Part shown: positions 6,771 through 16,638 of the stretch, one piece after another
Numbering within the stretch: position 1 is the stretch's first letter
Layout: each line of letters opens with the position of its first letter
NCBI GenBank assembly: GCA_040879965.1
Contig: JBBDJI010000012.1
Location: forward strand, 62,001-126,000
Direction: 5' to 3'
DNA length: 64,000 nucleotides
From: Candidatus Babeliales bacterium
GTDB taxonomy: Bacteria; Babelota; Babeliae; Babelales; JACPOV01
Position numbers and translations under genes: made by a program
The notes under the pieces: generated by a model
What the model was told of the DNA's origin: nothing
What the model saw: the letters and a program-made list of their open reading frames with translations, nothing else
The model's database searches: none

Positions 6771-9314
6771 TTATTTCATACAACATTTTTTATATTTTTT
6801 TCCAGAACCACATGGGCAAGGGTCATTGCGACCAACTTTTTCTTCTTCGCGTGTCATGGTAACTGAAGAGCCATCGCCTGATTGATCACCAGAAATAAGA
6901 TTAAGTTGCGCTAATTCTTGCTCACGCTTTTGTTCTAGCTCTTGTTGATTAAATCGCTCAACATTGAGATGGAAAATATTATGAACAATATCAAAACGAA
7001 TATGCCGCATCATATCTTGGAACATAAAAAAAGCTTCTCGTTTATATTCGATTAATGGATTCTTTTGGCCCCAACCTCGTAACCCTATACCCTCTTTTAA
7101 ATGATCCAAATTGAGCATATGTTGCTTCCATGCTTGATCAATAGTTTCAAGCATCAACCATTTTTCAGCATCTTGAATCATAGAAAGATTTTGTTGATTT
7201 TTACGATAGAGATCATACTTTAACATTAAGAAATTGATACAATCATCCGCCAGTGAAGCTGCAGTATTTTTACTTAAATTTTCCTGTTCAATTTCTTTTT
7301 GAGACAAACCAGTAATTGCACTCAATACTTGCATTAAACGTTCATAACCTTCTTGAGGCACCGTACGTTTTGGAATAAATTGCTCAATTAAATCTTGTAC
7401 CGTTGCTACAATTAAATCCCGAAAAAGTGCTGCTATTTGTTGCTCACCCTCTAAAATTTCACGACGATAACGATAGATAACCATTCGTTGTTGATTTAAT
7501 ACATCATCATACTCTAAAAGATGCTTACGTATTTCAAAATTATTTTTTTCAACCCGTTCTTGCGACCACTCAATATTTTTTGACATAAACTTAGATTCAA
7601 TACGCTCATCTTCACCCATCCCAACGCGCTGCATATTTGCTCTGATTTTATCACCAGGCGCAAAAATACGAATGAGATCATCTTCTAATGAAATATAAAA
7701 TCGTGATTCACCAGAATCACCTTGGCGGCCCGAACGTCCGCGTAACTGATTATCTATACGCCTACTTTCATGGCGCTCAGTACCTAAAATATATAAGCCA
7801 CCTGCTTGCAATGCTTCGGGTGTCAATTTTATATCAGTACCACGACCTGCCATATTGGTAGCAATAGTCACACGGCCCGCTTCTCCAGCATGCGCTACAA
7901 TATCAGCTTCTCGTTCATGTTGTTTTGCATTTAACACCTCATGAGGTACACCGCTTTTACGCAATATATCACTTAATAATTCAGATGTTTCAATAGCAAT
8001 AGTACCAATTAAAACTGGTTGCCCATTTGTATGCCGTTCTTTAATATCTTCCACGATCGCGCGATATTTTCCCTGTTTTCCTAAAAATATAACATCCGGT
8101 TGATCAATACGAATCATTGGCTTATTGGTTGGAATAGAAACAACATCTAAACCATAAATTTTATGAAATTCTTCTGCTTCAGTGGTTGCGGTACCAGTCA
8201 TACCTGCTAACTTTTTATATAATCGGAAATAATTTTGTAGAGTAATTGAAGCCAGTGTTTGACTCTCCCGTTCAACTTTTACTCGTTCTTTTGCTTCTAA
8301 AGCTTGATGTAATCCATCACTAAAACGACGACCCGGCATAATGCGACCAGTAAATTCATCGACAATAAGTACTTGATCATCTTTTACTACATAATCGACA
8401 TCGCGTTTAAATAGAACGTGTGCACGTAATGCTTGATTAACATGATGCAAAATATTAATATTTTTTATATCGTATAGATTTTCAATATTTAATGCTTCTT
8501 CTACTTTGTCATTACCATCTTCAGTTAATTGTATGGTACGTTGTTTTTCATCAACTTCATAATCTTCATCTTTTTTTAATCGTGGGACAATACGATCAAT
8601 TTCGGTATATAATTTACTTCCTTCATCAGAAGCACCAGAAATAATAAGTGGAGTACGCGCTTCATCAATTAAGATAGAATCCACTTCATCCACAATCGCA
8701 TAGTTAAGATCTCTTTGCACATAATCTTCTAATCTGAATTTCATATTATCGCGTAAATAATCGAATCCAAGTTCATTATTGGTAGCATACAAAATATCAT
8801 TTTGATATGCCTTTTTTCGTTCAGTATCACTCATAGCATTTTGTAATACACCAACACTTAATCCAAGAAAATTATAAATAGGTGCCATCCAGGCCGCATC
8901 ACGACGTGCAAGGTAATCATTTACGGTAACTAAATGTGCTCCTTTGCCAGTTAATGCATTTAAATAAAGAGGTAGTGTAGCTGTTAATGTTTTACCTTCC
9001 CCTGTTTTCATTTCTGCAATTCTTCCTTGGTGCAATACTATGCCCCCAACTAACTGAACATCATAATGCCGTTGCCCAAGTACCCGTTTTGATGTTTCAC
9101 GGACTACGGCAAATGCTTCTGGTAAAATATCTTCTAAACTGCTACCTCGGCTCAATTTCTCACGAAATTCATTCGTTTTTGCGGCAAGCTGCTCATCGGT
9201 TAAACTACTTATTTTAGGTTCAAAAGAATTAATTTGCCTTACTAAAGGCTCAATACGACGCAATTGGCGCGCATTGTTAGTGCCCAAAATTATGGCTAAG
9301 ATTCGTGCTATCAT
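6771..9314 (-). CDS. secA: Preprotein translocase ATPase SecA
   Basis: SecA is the cytosolic motor that drives unfolded preproteins through SecYEG. At 847 residues it has normal length. The Walker A motif GEGKT is at residues 105-109, [13 protein letters not shown] around 208-220, the helicase core ends with [11 protein letters not shown] and [11 protein letters not shown], and the C terminus carries the zinc-binding SEC-C tail ([13 protein letters not shown]), which contacts SecB and lipids. No domain is missing. The large number of signal-peptide proteins in the window depends on it. pgeF lies upstream on the same strand, 85 bases away. Confidence 0.98.
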   Translation of the reverse strand: MIARILAIILGTNNARQLRRIEPLVRQINSFEPKISSLTDEQLAAKTNEFREKLSRGSSLEDILPEAFAVVRETSKRVLGQRHYDVQLVGGIVLHQGRIAEMKTGEGKTLTATLPLYLNALTGKGAHLVTVNDYLARRDAAWMAPIYNFLGLSVGVLQNAMSDTERKKAYQNDILYATNNELGFDYLRDNMKFRLEDYVQRDLNYAIVDEVDSILIDEARTPLIISGASDEGSKLYTEIDRIVPRLKKDEDYEVDEKQRTIQLTEDGNDKVEEALNIENLYDIKNINILHHVNQALRAHVLFKRDVDYVVKDDQVLIVDEFTGRIMPGRRFSDGLHQALEAKERVKVERESQTLASITLQNYFRLYKKLAGMTGTATTEAEEFHKIYGLDVVSIPTNKPMIRIDQPDVIFLGKQGKYRAIVEDIKERHTNGQPVLIGTIAIETSELLSDILRKSGVPHEVLNAKQHEREADIVAHAGEAGRVTIATNMAGRGTDIKLTPEALQAGGLYILGTERHESRRIDNQLRGRSGRQGDSGESRFYISLEDDLIRIFAPGDKIRANMQRVGMGEDERIESKFMSKNIEWSQERVEKNNFEIRKHLLEYDDVLNQQRMVIYRYRREILEGEQQIAALFRDLIVATVQDLIEQFIPKRTVPQEGYERLMQVLSAITGLSQKEIEQENLSKNTAASLADDCINFLMLKYDLYRKNQQNLSMIQDAEKWLMLETIDQAWKQHMLNLDHLKEGIGLRGWGQKNPLIEYKREAFFMFQDMMRHIRFDIVHNIFHLNVERFNQQELEQKREQELAQLNLISGDQSGDGSSVTMTREEEKVGRNDPCPCGSGKKYKKCCMK

Positions 9315-9399
9315 TTTTTAATTCCTACAAATAGTAAATTTCATTATAAAGATCTATATAATTAATGTATCATATATAGTTCATTGGCTCAACTCAATA

Positions 9400-10113
9400 C
9401 TACCTGAGAAAAGCAATCGTCATATGACGGTTTGCCGTTTTCTCTCGGCGATATGAATGATAGTGTAAGTTACAAATAGTACAGTCGTTATAGTTATAAT
9501 TAAATGCCTGACTTGCAATACCTATTTTCTCAAGCAATAATTGATTTAAATAGGGTAAATCGAGAAATCGATTATCAGCTCCACTTAATACGTCCTTTTT
9601 AAATTCTTTGGGAATTTTATTTATTACTTCAGCCCCTACCTGATAACAGCAAGATTTAGCTGACGGGCCAAAAAAAACGCGAATTTCTTCTTCATGAATA
9701 CCAAATGAGTTTTTCATTACATTTAATGCTGCTTTCGCCACGCCATTCACCGAACCACGCCACCCAGCATGCACAATACCTATTACATTTTTTTTTGAAC
9801 AATACAAAATAATTGGCAAACAATCAGCAGTTGCAACTGCAATACCTACTAAATTTAAATTTGTTACTAAAAAATCACCAGAATAAAAAAACGCAGGAAA
9901 TGATAACAACTCGTTTTCTAAAGAAATTGTTACCCCTTCCGTACTATGTATCTGATGAAGAAATAAAAGATCTCTTATATTATTTTTACATTTCAATTGT
10001 GTAAATGGATTTTGTAATAACAAAGATTGCTTATTTTTATATATTAATGGTTCAAATCCAGTTAAAGCATCACCAAAAATAATTTGAAATGCTGGCTCGA
10101 TATATTCTTTCAT
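9400..10113 (-). CDS. pgeF: PgeF / YfiH multicopper-polyphenol-oxidase-fold protein
   Basis: The 237-residue protein belongs to the laccase-domain (DUF152) family. Members act on purine nucleosides, and PgeF edits peptidoglycan precursors in E. coli. The metal site is visible: His in FLHQIHS, Cys in ATADCLPIIL, and His in VHAGWRGSVNGV. SCCYQVG and NLHYHSYRREK at the C terminus complete the family pattern. Length is typical. The SD is weak (TAGAAAAAT before ATG 10113). It lies between the exported glycosyltransferase and secA on the same strand. Whether the substrate is a nucleoside or a cell-wall precursor cannot be told. Confidence 0.9.
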   Translation of the reverse strand: MKEYIEPAFQIIFGDALTGFEPLIYKNKQSLLLQNPFTQLKCKNNIRDLLFLHQIHSTEGVTISLENELLSFPAFFYSGDFLVTNLNLVGIAVATADCLPIILYCSKKNVIGIVHAGWRGSVNGVAKAALNVMKNSFGIHEEEIRVFFGPSAKSCCYQVGAEVINKIPKEFKKDVLSGADNRFLDLPYLNQLLLEKIGIASQAFNYNYNDCTICNLHYHSYRREKTANRHMTIAFLR

Positions 10114-10162
10114 ATTTTTCTAAACTTGTTTTTGAACTACTGAATTAAACTAGGCTTATAGT

Positions 10163-11650
10163 TTATAAAGTACACGCTATTGCTGATTCAAAAAAAATAC
10201 CTGCTTGCTCTAAATCAATCGTTGTTGATTGCCATCGTTCAACCATTGTTTGTATTGAATCGCCGTCCTGATAATACAATTGATCTAAAATATCTTTTTT
10301 TCTATATAAAGTCATAAAACTATTATTAAAAGTATTCCACATTTTTTTTCCATGCTTAAATTTCCAACCATATACTTTTTTTTGAATCATCTGGCATGGC
10401 GTACTTTTAAAATCTTTAAAAGGATATTCATTACTATCCAAGCATAAATAAAAACCATAGGCAAAAGTTTTTTCTAACAAACGAATACATTCATTAGCAT
10501 CAAATGATTGATTAATAATACATAAATCAGAAGCAATAAAAACGTGATCAGTCAAAAAATCAGTTAATATTTGCCATGCATATTTTTTAATCTCAGTGGT
10601 TATATTTTCTGAAAAATCTAAAAAATAAATGCCCGGATATTGTGCTTTAATAGCATCATACAAGGACAGATTATCTGTTTTATACACAACATAAATGGTG
10701 CCAATATTTGAAGCATGGCCATTTAATGAATCAATAGTTTTTTGAAGGCTTGATGGATTATTTGAAAAAATAATTATATCACTGCATGCAGTATCATATT
10801 GCTGCAATCTATTTTTAATAGGTTTTTCAAGTATAGAATATGATTTTTTCAGAGTTGTTTCTCTTTGAGTTGATGCTTGCAGCCCAATGGCAGTTTTAAA
10901 ACCAGACAAAGGATTAGTTGTATTAAAAGTGTAAAATACTTCAGGAATAAATCCTACATGATGTTTAGCCATTTCTAACATTGGAAAACACAAAGCACCT
11001 TCATCACACTGTGGATAAAATTTACCGATATACCCCTGAATTTCATCAGTTAAAAGATCTTGTAATTTTACAAGCTTTGGAAGCCATGCATAAAATGTTC
11101 TTAAATGAGTAAAGGAAAAATCAATATGAGAACGCAAATTATCAGAATTCATTGCTTCCAATGAAGGTCGTTTTGATTTTATAATAGTACCATCTAAAAA
11201 TTGATATTCACTATAAACAAACCAAACTTGCTCTTCTATATATTTCTTATTTAATTTTTTAAAAATATCTCTTTTACCATCAGGAAACCAATCATCACCA
11301 TCGTGCTGCACAATTATATGATTATCAGGAACAGAATGATATGCATTATAAAGATTATAAAGTTTTAACTGTTGTTGATTATTTCTTATTAAGGTAATTT
11401 TATTTTCAAGATTATTTTTTTTTCGATATCTTTCCACAACATCAGCAGTACCATCAGTTGAACCATCATCCACACATAAAATATTAAAATTCTGATAATC
11501 TTGTGCAAAAATATTATCAAAGCATTTTTCAATCCATGGTGCATTATTAAATGCAGTAACAACCACAGTTATTGGTTTTTCAAAAGCAATAACTGATATT
11601 AATTGACATGTTAGAAATATAAAAAGAGAAATTTTTTTTAGTTTCTTCAT
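10163..11650 (-). CDS. Family 2 glycosyltransferase-like protein with a signal peptide
   Basis: The 495-residue protein begins with a clear signal peptide (residues 1-22, MKKLKKISLFIFLTCQLISV) and goes straight into a GT-A fold: ITVVVTAFNNAPWIEKCF, then CVDDGSTDGT and a DxD-like VQHDGDDWFPDG around residue 115-125. These are the nucleotide-sugar and metal-binding motifs of glycosyltransferase family 2. A second half (about 285-495) repeats a weaker GT-A-like start (ACSDIIIFSNNPSSLQKTID) without a clear DxD. ATG 11650 has SD GGAGTT. GT2 enzymes normally face the cytosol, so an exported one is unusual; it may be periplasmic, surface or secreted. The substrate is unknown. Confidence 0.8.
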   Translation of the reverse strand: MKKLKKISLFIFLTCQLISVIAFEKPITVVVTAFNNAPWIEKCFDNIFAQDYQNFNILCVDDGSTDGTADVVERYRKKNNLENKITLIRNNQQQLKLYNLYNAYHSVPDNHIIVQHDGDDWFPDGKRDIFKKLNKKYIEEQVWFVYSEYQFLDGTIIKSKRPSLEAMNSDNLRSHIDFSFTHLRTFYAWLPKLVKLQDLLTDEIQGYIGKFYPQCDEGALCFPMLEMAKHHVGFIPEVFYTFNTTNPLSGFKTAIGLQASTQRETTLKKSYSILEKPIKNRLQQYDTACSDIIIFSNNPSSLQKTIDSLNGHASNIGTIYVVYKTDNLSLYDAIKAQYPGIYFLDFSENITTEIKKYAWQILTDFLTDHVFIASDLCIINQSFDANECIRLLEKTFAYGFYLCLDSNEYPFKDFKSTPCQMIQKKVYGWKFKHGKKMWNTFNNSFMTLYRKKDILDQLYYQDGDSIQTMVERWQSTTIDLEQAGIFFESAIACTL

Positions 11651-11719
11651 TACAACTCCATAAGTAATTATTTATATGAAGTTATACTATATTTTTTTTT
11701 TACTGCCAACAATATTAAT

Positions 11720-11749
11720 AGATCCTCTGCCTTAAAAAGCAAAGGATCT
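11720..11749 (-). terminator. Hairpin downstream of ftsZ
   Basis: AGATCCTCTGC (11720-11730) pairs with GCAAAGGATCT (11739-11749) with one mismatch, loop CTTAAAAA. It follows the ftsZ stop by about 20 bases. The minus-strand tail is AT-rich but not a pure T run, so termination is probable rather than certain. Confidence 0.5.
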
Positions 11750-11768
11750 ACAATTTATTTAATATTTA

Positions 11769-12941
11769 TTATTTCTCATACTGATCGTTACGCATAAAAG
11801 TAGGCACATCTAGATTATGAATATCAAGAAGCTCATATGGTTTTTTTAGCGATTTTTCATTTTCTTTTGTGGCATTATCCAGATCGCTTTTCACCTCTGA
11901 TTTAACTAATTCTTTTTCTTTTTGATCTATTTTTATAGAAGCTTTAATTATTTCTGGCATATCATTTTCTTTTGTTTTATTATCAAAGCCAGTTGCTATA
12001 ACCGTAACAATAACTTCATCAGTCAATTCAGGATTTATCACTGAACCCAAGATAATATTCGCTTGCTCATCTGCTCGTTCATAAATAACCAATGCTGCCG
12101 TATTAATTTCATGCAATCCCAAGTTAGTACCGCCTGTAATATTGAACAAGACACTTCGTGCACCAGAAATATTCATATTTTCTAATAATGGTGATGCAAT
12201 AGCTTGCAATGCAGCTTGTTGGGCTCGATCTTGCCCGCATGCTTTTCCGGTACCCATAACCGCTAAGCCCATATCTTTCATAATGGTTCGCACATCTGCA
12301 AAGTCAACATTTATATGACCAGGCTTTGATATGATATCAGCAATTGATTTTACCGATTGATTTAATACATCATTAATCATTGCAAAAGCATCAATCATTG
12401 AAACATGCTCATCAGCTACTTCAAGCAATTTTTGATTAGGAATTACAATAAGCGTATCCACTTCTTTGCGTAATAATTCCAATGAAGTTTCTGCCACTTG
12501 TGCCCGACGTTTACCTTCAAATAAAAACGGTTTCGTAACAACAGCTACGGTTAAAATACCTTTTTCTTTTAATGCACGCGCAATTACCGGCAAACCACCA
12601 GAACCAGTACCACCACCTAAACCACCAGTTAAAAAAACAATATCGGCATCAGCTAAGATTTCCATTACTTTTTCAATATCTTCTTCTGCAGCTCGTTTAC
12701 CAAGATCAGGATTTGCACCAGTGCCTAATCCTTTTGTTGATTTAATACCGAGTTGAATAAGATGATGCGCTTTTGAAAGGTTTAGTGCTTGAGCATCCGT
12801 ATTTGCCGCAATAAGTTCTATATTGGCACAATCAGCATCAATCATAGTATTGATACGGTTGCCACCAGCACCGCCAATACCTATTACTTTAATTGAAACC
12901 GCAGGCATTATTTGCTTTTTTTCCATTTCTAATTCTATCAT
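11769..12941 (-). CDS. ftsZ: Cell division GTPase FtsZ
   Basis: FtsZ is the tubulin-like protein that forms the division ring. At 390 residues it is typical. The nucleotide-binding GIGGAGGN is at 21-28 and the tubulin signature GGGTGSGG at 109-116; a variable linker rich in Lys/Glu follows residue 320, and the conserved C-terminal peptide DVPTFMRN, which binds FtsA, is near the end. SD AAGGAG precedes ATG 12941. It is third in ftsQ-ftsA-ftsZ. Its presence shows conventional binary fission, unlike Chlamydiae and Planctomycetes. Confidence 0.98.
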   Translation of the reverse strand: MIELEMEKKQIMPAVSIKVIGIGGAGGNRINTMIDADCANIELIAANTDAQALNLSKAHHLIQLGIKSTKGLGTGANPDLGKRAAEEDIEKVMEILADADIVFLTGGLGGGTGSGGLPVIARALKEKGILTVAVVTKPFLFEGKRRAQVAETSLELLRKEVDTLIVIPNQKLLEVADEHVSMIDAFAMINDVLNQSVKSIADIISKPGHINVDFADVRTIMKDMGLAVMGTGKACGQDRAQQAALQAIASPLLENMNISGARSVLFNITGGTNLGLHEINTAALVIYERADEQANIILGSVINPELTDEVIVTVIATGFDNKTKENDMPEIIKASIKIDQKEKELVKSEVKSDLDNATKENEKSLKKPYELLDIHNLDVPTFMRNDQYEK

Positions 12942-12963
12942 TACTACTCCTTTTTATATTGAT

Positions 12964-14202
12964 TCAAAAGAAATCAGATACCCAACTTTTCATACGTGAT
13001 ACTACACGCTTTGAAAATGTATGAGTAAATTTATTTTTTAAAAGTGTTTCATGTTTTTTTAATGCATGAAGTAACAAACCATATCCAGTTGCATAGATAG
13101 GACTATTGAGCAATTGTAATAGTGAATATTTAATACCGGGATTTCCAATTCGCACTGGTATTTTAAATGTTTCTTGCGCCAATTCTTGCATACCTTCAAG
13201 CAAAGAACCACCACCGGTAAGTACTAATCCTGATGGCATAAATGATTTGAATTCATAACTATTTAACTTTTCGTTTACTAATACAAACAATTCTTGAGCT
13301 CTTGGCCTTAAAATACGCGTTAAATTTGTTAATAAAATTTTTTTTGATGAAGTTCCCTCAATTGATTCAACTAAAATGTTTTTATCAAATTCTTCTGAAA
13401 TTTCATAAACAAACCCATGTTCTTTTTTTACCCGTTCTGCATCTTCTAGGGTAGTACACAATCCTAAAGCTAAATCATTGGTAAAGTGATTACCTGCTAC
13501 CGGAATAACACTTGTATAGAAAATACTTTTATTATAATACAACGCTAAATCTGATGTGCCACCACCAATATCAAGAATGCTCACTCCTAATTGTTGCTCA
13601 TCGGATGATAATACTGCTAATGCAGAAGCTAATTGTTCTAATACAATATCAGTTGCTTGTACACCAGCTATCTGGCAACATTTAATTAAATTTTGCACGC
13701 AAGAAATAGATCCCGTAATAATATGTACTTGTACTTCCAAACGTACTCCATGCATGCCAATTGGATCTTGTACACGCTCTTGCCCATCAACCATGAAATA
13801 TTGCGGGAGTACATGTAAAATTTGTTTTCCTTCTGATATTGGTATTGCTTGCGCTGAAATAATAACATTATTAATATCTTGCTGCGTAACTTCTGATCTT
13901 TTTATTGGCACTACTCCTTGGGAATTAATAGATTGAATATGACTACCAGAAATACCAATAATTGCCGAATCTATTTTACAACCTGCCATCAGTTCTGCAT
14001 CTTGTACTGCTTTTTTTATTGAATAAACTGTTTTATTAATATCAACTACAATTCCTTTACGCAAACCTTCTGAAGGGGTTTTTCCGATACCAATAATTTC
14101 AAGCTCATCTGCAGAAATCGCTTGCGCAACTAATACACATATTTTGGTAGTACCAACATCAATCGCTATAATTGGTTCATTATGAAATATACTGCGCTTC
14201 AT
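12964..14202 (-). CDS. ftsA: Cell division actin homologue FtsA
   Basis: FtsA anchors FtsZ filaments to the membrane. The actin-like ATP-binding phosphate-1 motif is IAIDVGTTKICVLVA near the N terminus, phosphate-2 is LDIGGGTSDLALY around 220, and the adenosine motif is VLTGGGSLLEGM around 330. The C terminus (SKRVVSRMKSWVSDFF) is the amphipathic membrane-targeting helix. I choose ATG 14202 (412 residues) rather than 14241 because AAAGGGGGAATA immediately precedes it and the family motif begins soon after. It overlaps the end of ftsQ by 23 bases. Confidence 0.96.
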   Translation of the reverse strand: MKRSIFHNEPIIAIDVGTTKICVLVAQAISADELEIIGIGKTPSEGLRKGIVVDINKTVYSIKKAVQDAELMAGCKIDSAIIGISGSHIQSINSQGVVPIKRSEVTQQDINNVIISAQAIPISEGKQILHVLPQYFMVDGQERVQDPIGMHGVRLEVQVHIITGSISCVQNLIKCCQIAGVQATDIVLEQLASALAVLSSDEQQLGVSILDIGGGTSDLALYYNKSIFYTSVIPVAGNHFTNDLALGLCTTLEDAERVKKEHGFVYEISEEFDKNILVESIEGTSSKKILLTNLTRILRPRAQELFVLVNEKLNSYEFKSFMPSGLVLTGGGSLLEGMQELAQETFKIPVRIGNPGIKYSLLQLLNSPIYATGYGLLLHALKKHETLLKNKFTHTFSKRVVSRMKSWVSDFF

Positions 14203-14890
14203 TATTCCCCCTTTTACTATAAATAATGACTTGATCGTCAAATCTTAAATCAGCAATAATCTGCGCTGATTTAGCTATATTGTTAATTTTCTTTGTTATC
14301 AATTGTTGTATATTTTCACAAAAAGATATTGATATCGATTTATTTGCCTGCACTAACAAATTAATTTGGTTATTAGATTTATGAAAAAGAATAATCTTTG
14401 TTTGATCTATCCAGCGAATCTTATACTCGACAAATATATCTTGGCAATTATTAATCCATTGTACCAATGCAATTTCTGGTTTTTTAGTGTCTACCTGGCC
14501 CATTGATATATGATATAATTGTTCTTTACTAAAAACTTCAAAAAAATCTGAATCAACAATAAAACCATTGTGTAACAAAACATAGTTATTATTAATATTA
14601 GCAATCGGTTCATATGAAATAATAAAAATAGTTGCTTTTGCTAATGTTGATCGTTTTATAATTATTTTTTTTAGTAAAGAAAAACTTTCTAAAACTTCAA
14701 TTGGTTTTATATGCCAATCAGAATGATTTTCCAGGTAATACTTTATTTGATTACATGCTTTTGTAGATAAAATCGGATCAAAACTAATATCAAAATGCGT
14801 AGAATAAAAAGATAAGTAGAGTATTCTGCCTACTATTGCAGGCATCATAAAACATATTATATAAAGTAGGTAATTTTTAACCAATTGCAT
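14180..14890 (-). CDS. ftsQ: FtsQ-like cell division protein
   Basis: The 236-residue bitopic protein has one transmembrane segment near the N terminus (about residues 7-27), then a periplasmic part with a mixed alpha/beta pattern expected for POTRA plus FtsQ domains. Sequence similarity by eye is low: KIIIKRSTLAKATIFIISYEPIA followed by VLLHNGFIVD resembles the FtsQ pattern 'xPxAxxxxxxxLLDxxG'. Assignment rests mainly on position directly upstream of ftsA and ftsZ and on topology. SD AAGGGG precedes ATG 14890. FtsQ recruits FtsB and FtsL to the division site. Confidence 0.75.
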   Translation of the reverse strand: MQLVKNYLLYIICFMMPAIVGRILYLSFYSTHFDISFDPILSTKACNQIKYYLENHSDWHIKPIEVLESFSLLKKIIIKRSTLAKATIFIISYEPIANINNNYVLLHNGFIVDSDFFEVFSKEQLYHISMGQVDTKKPEIALVQWINNCQDIFVEYKIRWIDQTKIILFHKSNNQINLLVQANKSISISFCENIQQLITKKINNIAKSAQIIADLRFDDQVIIYSKRGNNEAQYIS

Positions 14891-14921
14891 ACCACCCCTT
14901 AATGTGATTCATCTTGCTTTT

Positions 14922-14951
14922 TTCATACTATTTAATAGCTAAAATAGTCAA
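14922..14951 (-). promoter_or_regulatory. Promoter for ftsQAZ with overlapping dyad
   Basis: On the minus strand, TTGACT (14951-14946), an 18-base spacer and TATGAA (14927-14922). An inverted repeat ACTATTT / AAATAGT (14927-14933 and 14942-14948) overlaps the promoter and could be an operator. The -35 box and spacing match the duplicated elements at 3334 and 3467. Confidence 0.45.
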
Positions 14952-15024
14952 TGATTTAAGTATTAGGCTAGGAACTTGCTTTATCTTGCATGCTTCACTT
15001 AAAATCATAAAAAGGAGTTAACTA

Positions 15025-15750
15025 ATGAATACCTTAATTGCAGCGTTAATAAGTACTTTTTTAGTAAGTCTTTTGTCATTTATAGGCATTCTATCGTTAT
15101 TAAGCAAAAGAACTTATTTGAATATTATTCTTACTTATCTAATCAGCTTTGCTGCAGGTGTTCTCCTTGGTAATGCATTTTTACATTTAATTCCTACAGC
15201 AGCAGAAAAAATTTCATGCCAAATTGTTGGCACTTTTACACTCTATGGCATGATGTTATTTTTTATTTTAGAAAAATTTTTACGGCATCAACATCATATA
15301 AATCATCACTTGAATATCAAACCACTAGGATTTATGAATTTAATAAGTGATGCTTTGCATAATATTATTGATGGTATAGCCATTGCTACCAGTTATTTAA
15401 TTTCATTTGAATTGGGCATTACCACTACAATCGCAGTTATGATGCATGAAATACCGCAAGAATTTGCCGATTTTGGAATTTTATTACATGCAGGATTCAG
15501 CCCACTTTTTGCGTTACTTTATAATTTTTTTTCAGGACTAGCTGCCCTTATTGGCGTTGCTATTGTTTTTATTTTTTTTGCTCAGACTCAATTAATATTA
15601 ATATACCTAATTCCATTAACTGCCGGTGGCTTTATTTATATTGCGGCGAGTAATTTAATTCCTGAATTACATGAATATAAATCTTTACGACAGTCAATTA
15701 TACAGACATTATTTTTTATAGCCGGTATTGGTATTATGAAATTACTTTAA
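15025..15750 (+). CDS. ZIP family metal transporter
   Basis: The 241-residue polytopic protein should import divalent metal, most likely zinc, into the cytoplasm. About eight hydrophobic segments are seen. The ZIP metal site is clear: DALHNIIDGIAIATSY in membrane helix 4 and MMHEIPQEFADFGILL in helix 5, with the conserved His, Asn, Asp and Glu ligands. A histidine-rich loop (RHQHHINHHLN, around 93-103) precedes helix 4, as in many ZIP proteins, and may bind metal. SD AAAGGAG precedes ATG. It abuts rlmB stop-to-stop with no gap. Confidence 0.92.
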   Translation: MNTLIAALISTFLVSLLSFIGILSLLSKRTYLNIILTYLISFAAGVLLGNAFLHLIPTAAEKISCQIVGTFTLYGMMLFFILEKFLRHQHHINHHLNIKPLGFMNLISDALHNIIDGIAIATSYLISFELGITTTIAVMMHEIPQEFADFGILLHAGFSPLFALLYNFFSGLAALIGVAIVFIFFAQTQLILIYLIPLTAGGFIYIAASNLIPELHEYKSLRQSIIQTLFFIAGIGIMKLL

Positions 15751-16488
15751 TCAAATTTTTGTATATTGTTTTGCAATAATAAATAATAAAATACCTGCAG
15801 CTACTGAAGCATTGTATGATATGTCAGCTGTTTTTTGTGGCAAAGTAATTAACGTACCACTTGAGCGAATTTCTTTTGATATACCTATCCCTTCACCACC
15901 AATTACTAAACATGATGGCTTTTTATACGTAATACTTGAAGCATCTTGGCCTTTTTCAAGCACAGCCAAGTATAATGCATAGTTAGCTTTATCAAGCATT
16001 TGTATTCCTGCTTTAGCAGTAGGTACCTGTAGAATTTCCAAATATTCGGCCAAACCAGCTGATGCTTTAAGAGCCACCGCGTTTAATGGTGCACTTCCCT
16101 TTTGAGTTAATATAACGCCATCAACATTTGTGCAATAGGCAGACCGTAAAATGGCACCTAAATTACGCGGATCCTGCACACCATCAAGCATTAAAAGAAA
16201 TGTTTGTTTTTCCGCATCAAATAATTTTTTTCTGAATGCAAATGGTGCGGCATATCCAACTACGCCTTGATGATCAGTAGTTCCGGCTAACTTATGTAAT
16301 ACATCTCGTTGCACGTACTGAATTTGCAAACCCTTAGGCAATAATGGCTCTAATTGCTGCCATGCCTTAGGAGTCGGTTTAGTTGTATATAATATTGCAA
16401 GCTTACGTCGTTTTGCTTTAAGAAGTTCAATTATGGGATGAATGCCATAAATGAGATCAGTACCTTTTTGTTTTGTTTTTTTTTCCAT
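15751..16488 (-). CDS. rlmB: TrmH/RlmB family rRNA 2'-O-methyltransferase
   Basis: The 245-residue SPOUT methyltransferase uses S-adenosylmethionine to methylate a ribose, in RlmB's case G2251 of 23S rRNA. The N-terminal substrate-binding domain (YGIHPIIELLKAKRR) is present. The SPOUT motifs are LDGVQDPRNLGAILRSAYC (motif 1, around 105-123), LVIGGEGIGIS (motif 2) and ISYNASVAAGILLF (motif 3, with Tyr-Asn-Ala where Leu-Asn-Val is usual). Length is typical. The exact target within the TrmH family is inferred from overall similarity to RlmB. Confidence 0.9.
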   Translation of the reverse strand: MEKKTKQKGTDLIYGIHPIIELLKAKRRKLAILYTTKPTPKAWQQLEPLLPKGLQIQYVQRDVLHKLAGTTDHQGVVGYAAPFAFRKKLFDAEKQTFLLMLDGVQDPRNLGAILRSAYCTNVDGVILTQKGSAPLNAVALKASAGLAEYLEILQVPTAKAGIQMLDKANYALYLAVLEKGQDASSITYKKPSCLVIGGEGIGISKEIRSSGTLITLPQKTADISYNASVAAGILLFIIAKQYTKI

Positions 16489-16565
16489 AATCTTTCTTTT
16501 TGTTTTCTTTTAATAAAGAATAGCTTAAAACAAGTTGTAAAACAATCAATATTACCTTTAAGCCA

Positions 16566-16594
16566 TTGAATTCAACCATTATTCATGGTAAATT
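16566..16594 (+). promoter_or_regulatory. Possible promoter for the exported Hsp20-like gene
   Basis: TTGAAT (16566-16571), a 17-base spacer and TAAATT (16589-16594). Each box matches the sigma-70 consensus at four of six positions. It ends 44 bases before ATG 16639. Confidence 0.35.
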
Positions 16595-16638
16595 ATTATT
16601 AATTAAAAACAACCTAAATTCAATACAGGAGGTGTTTT

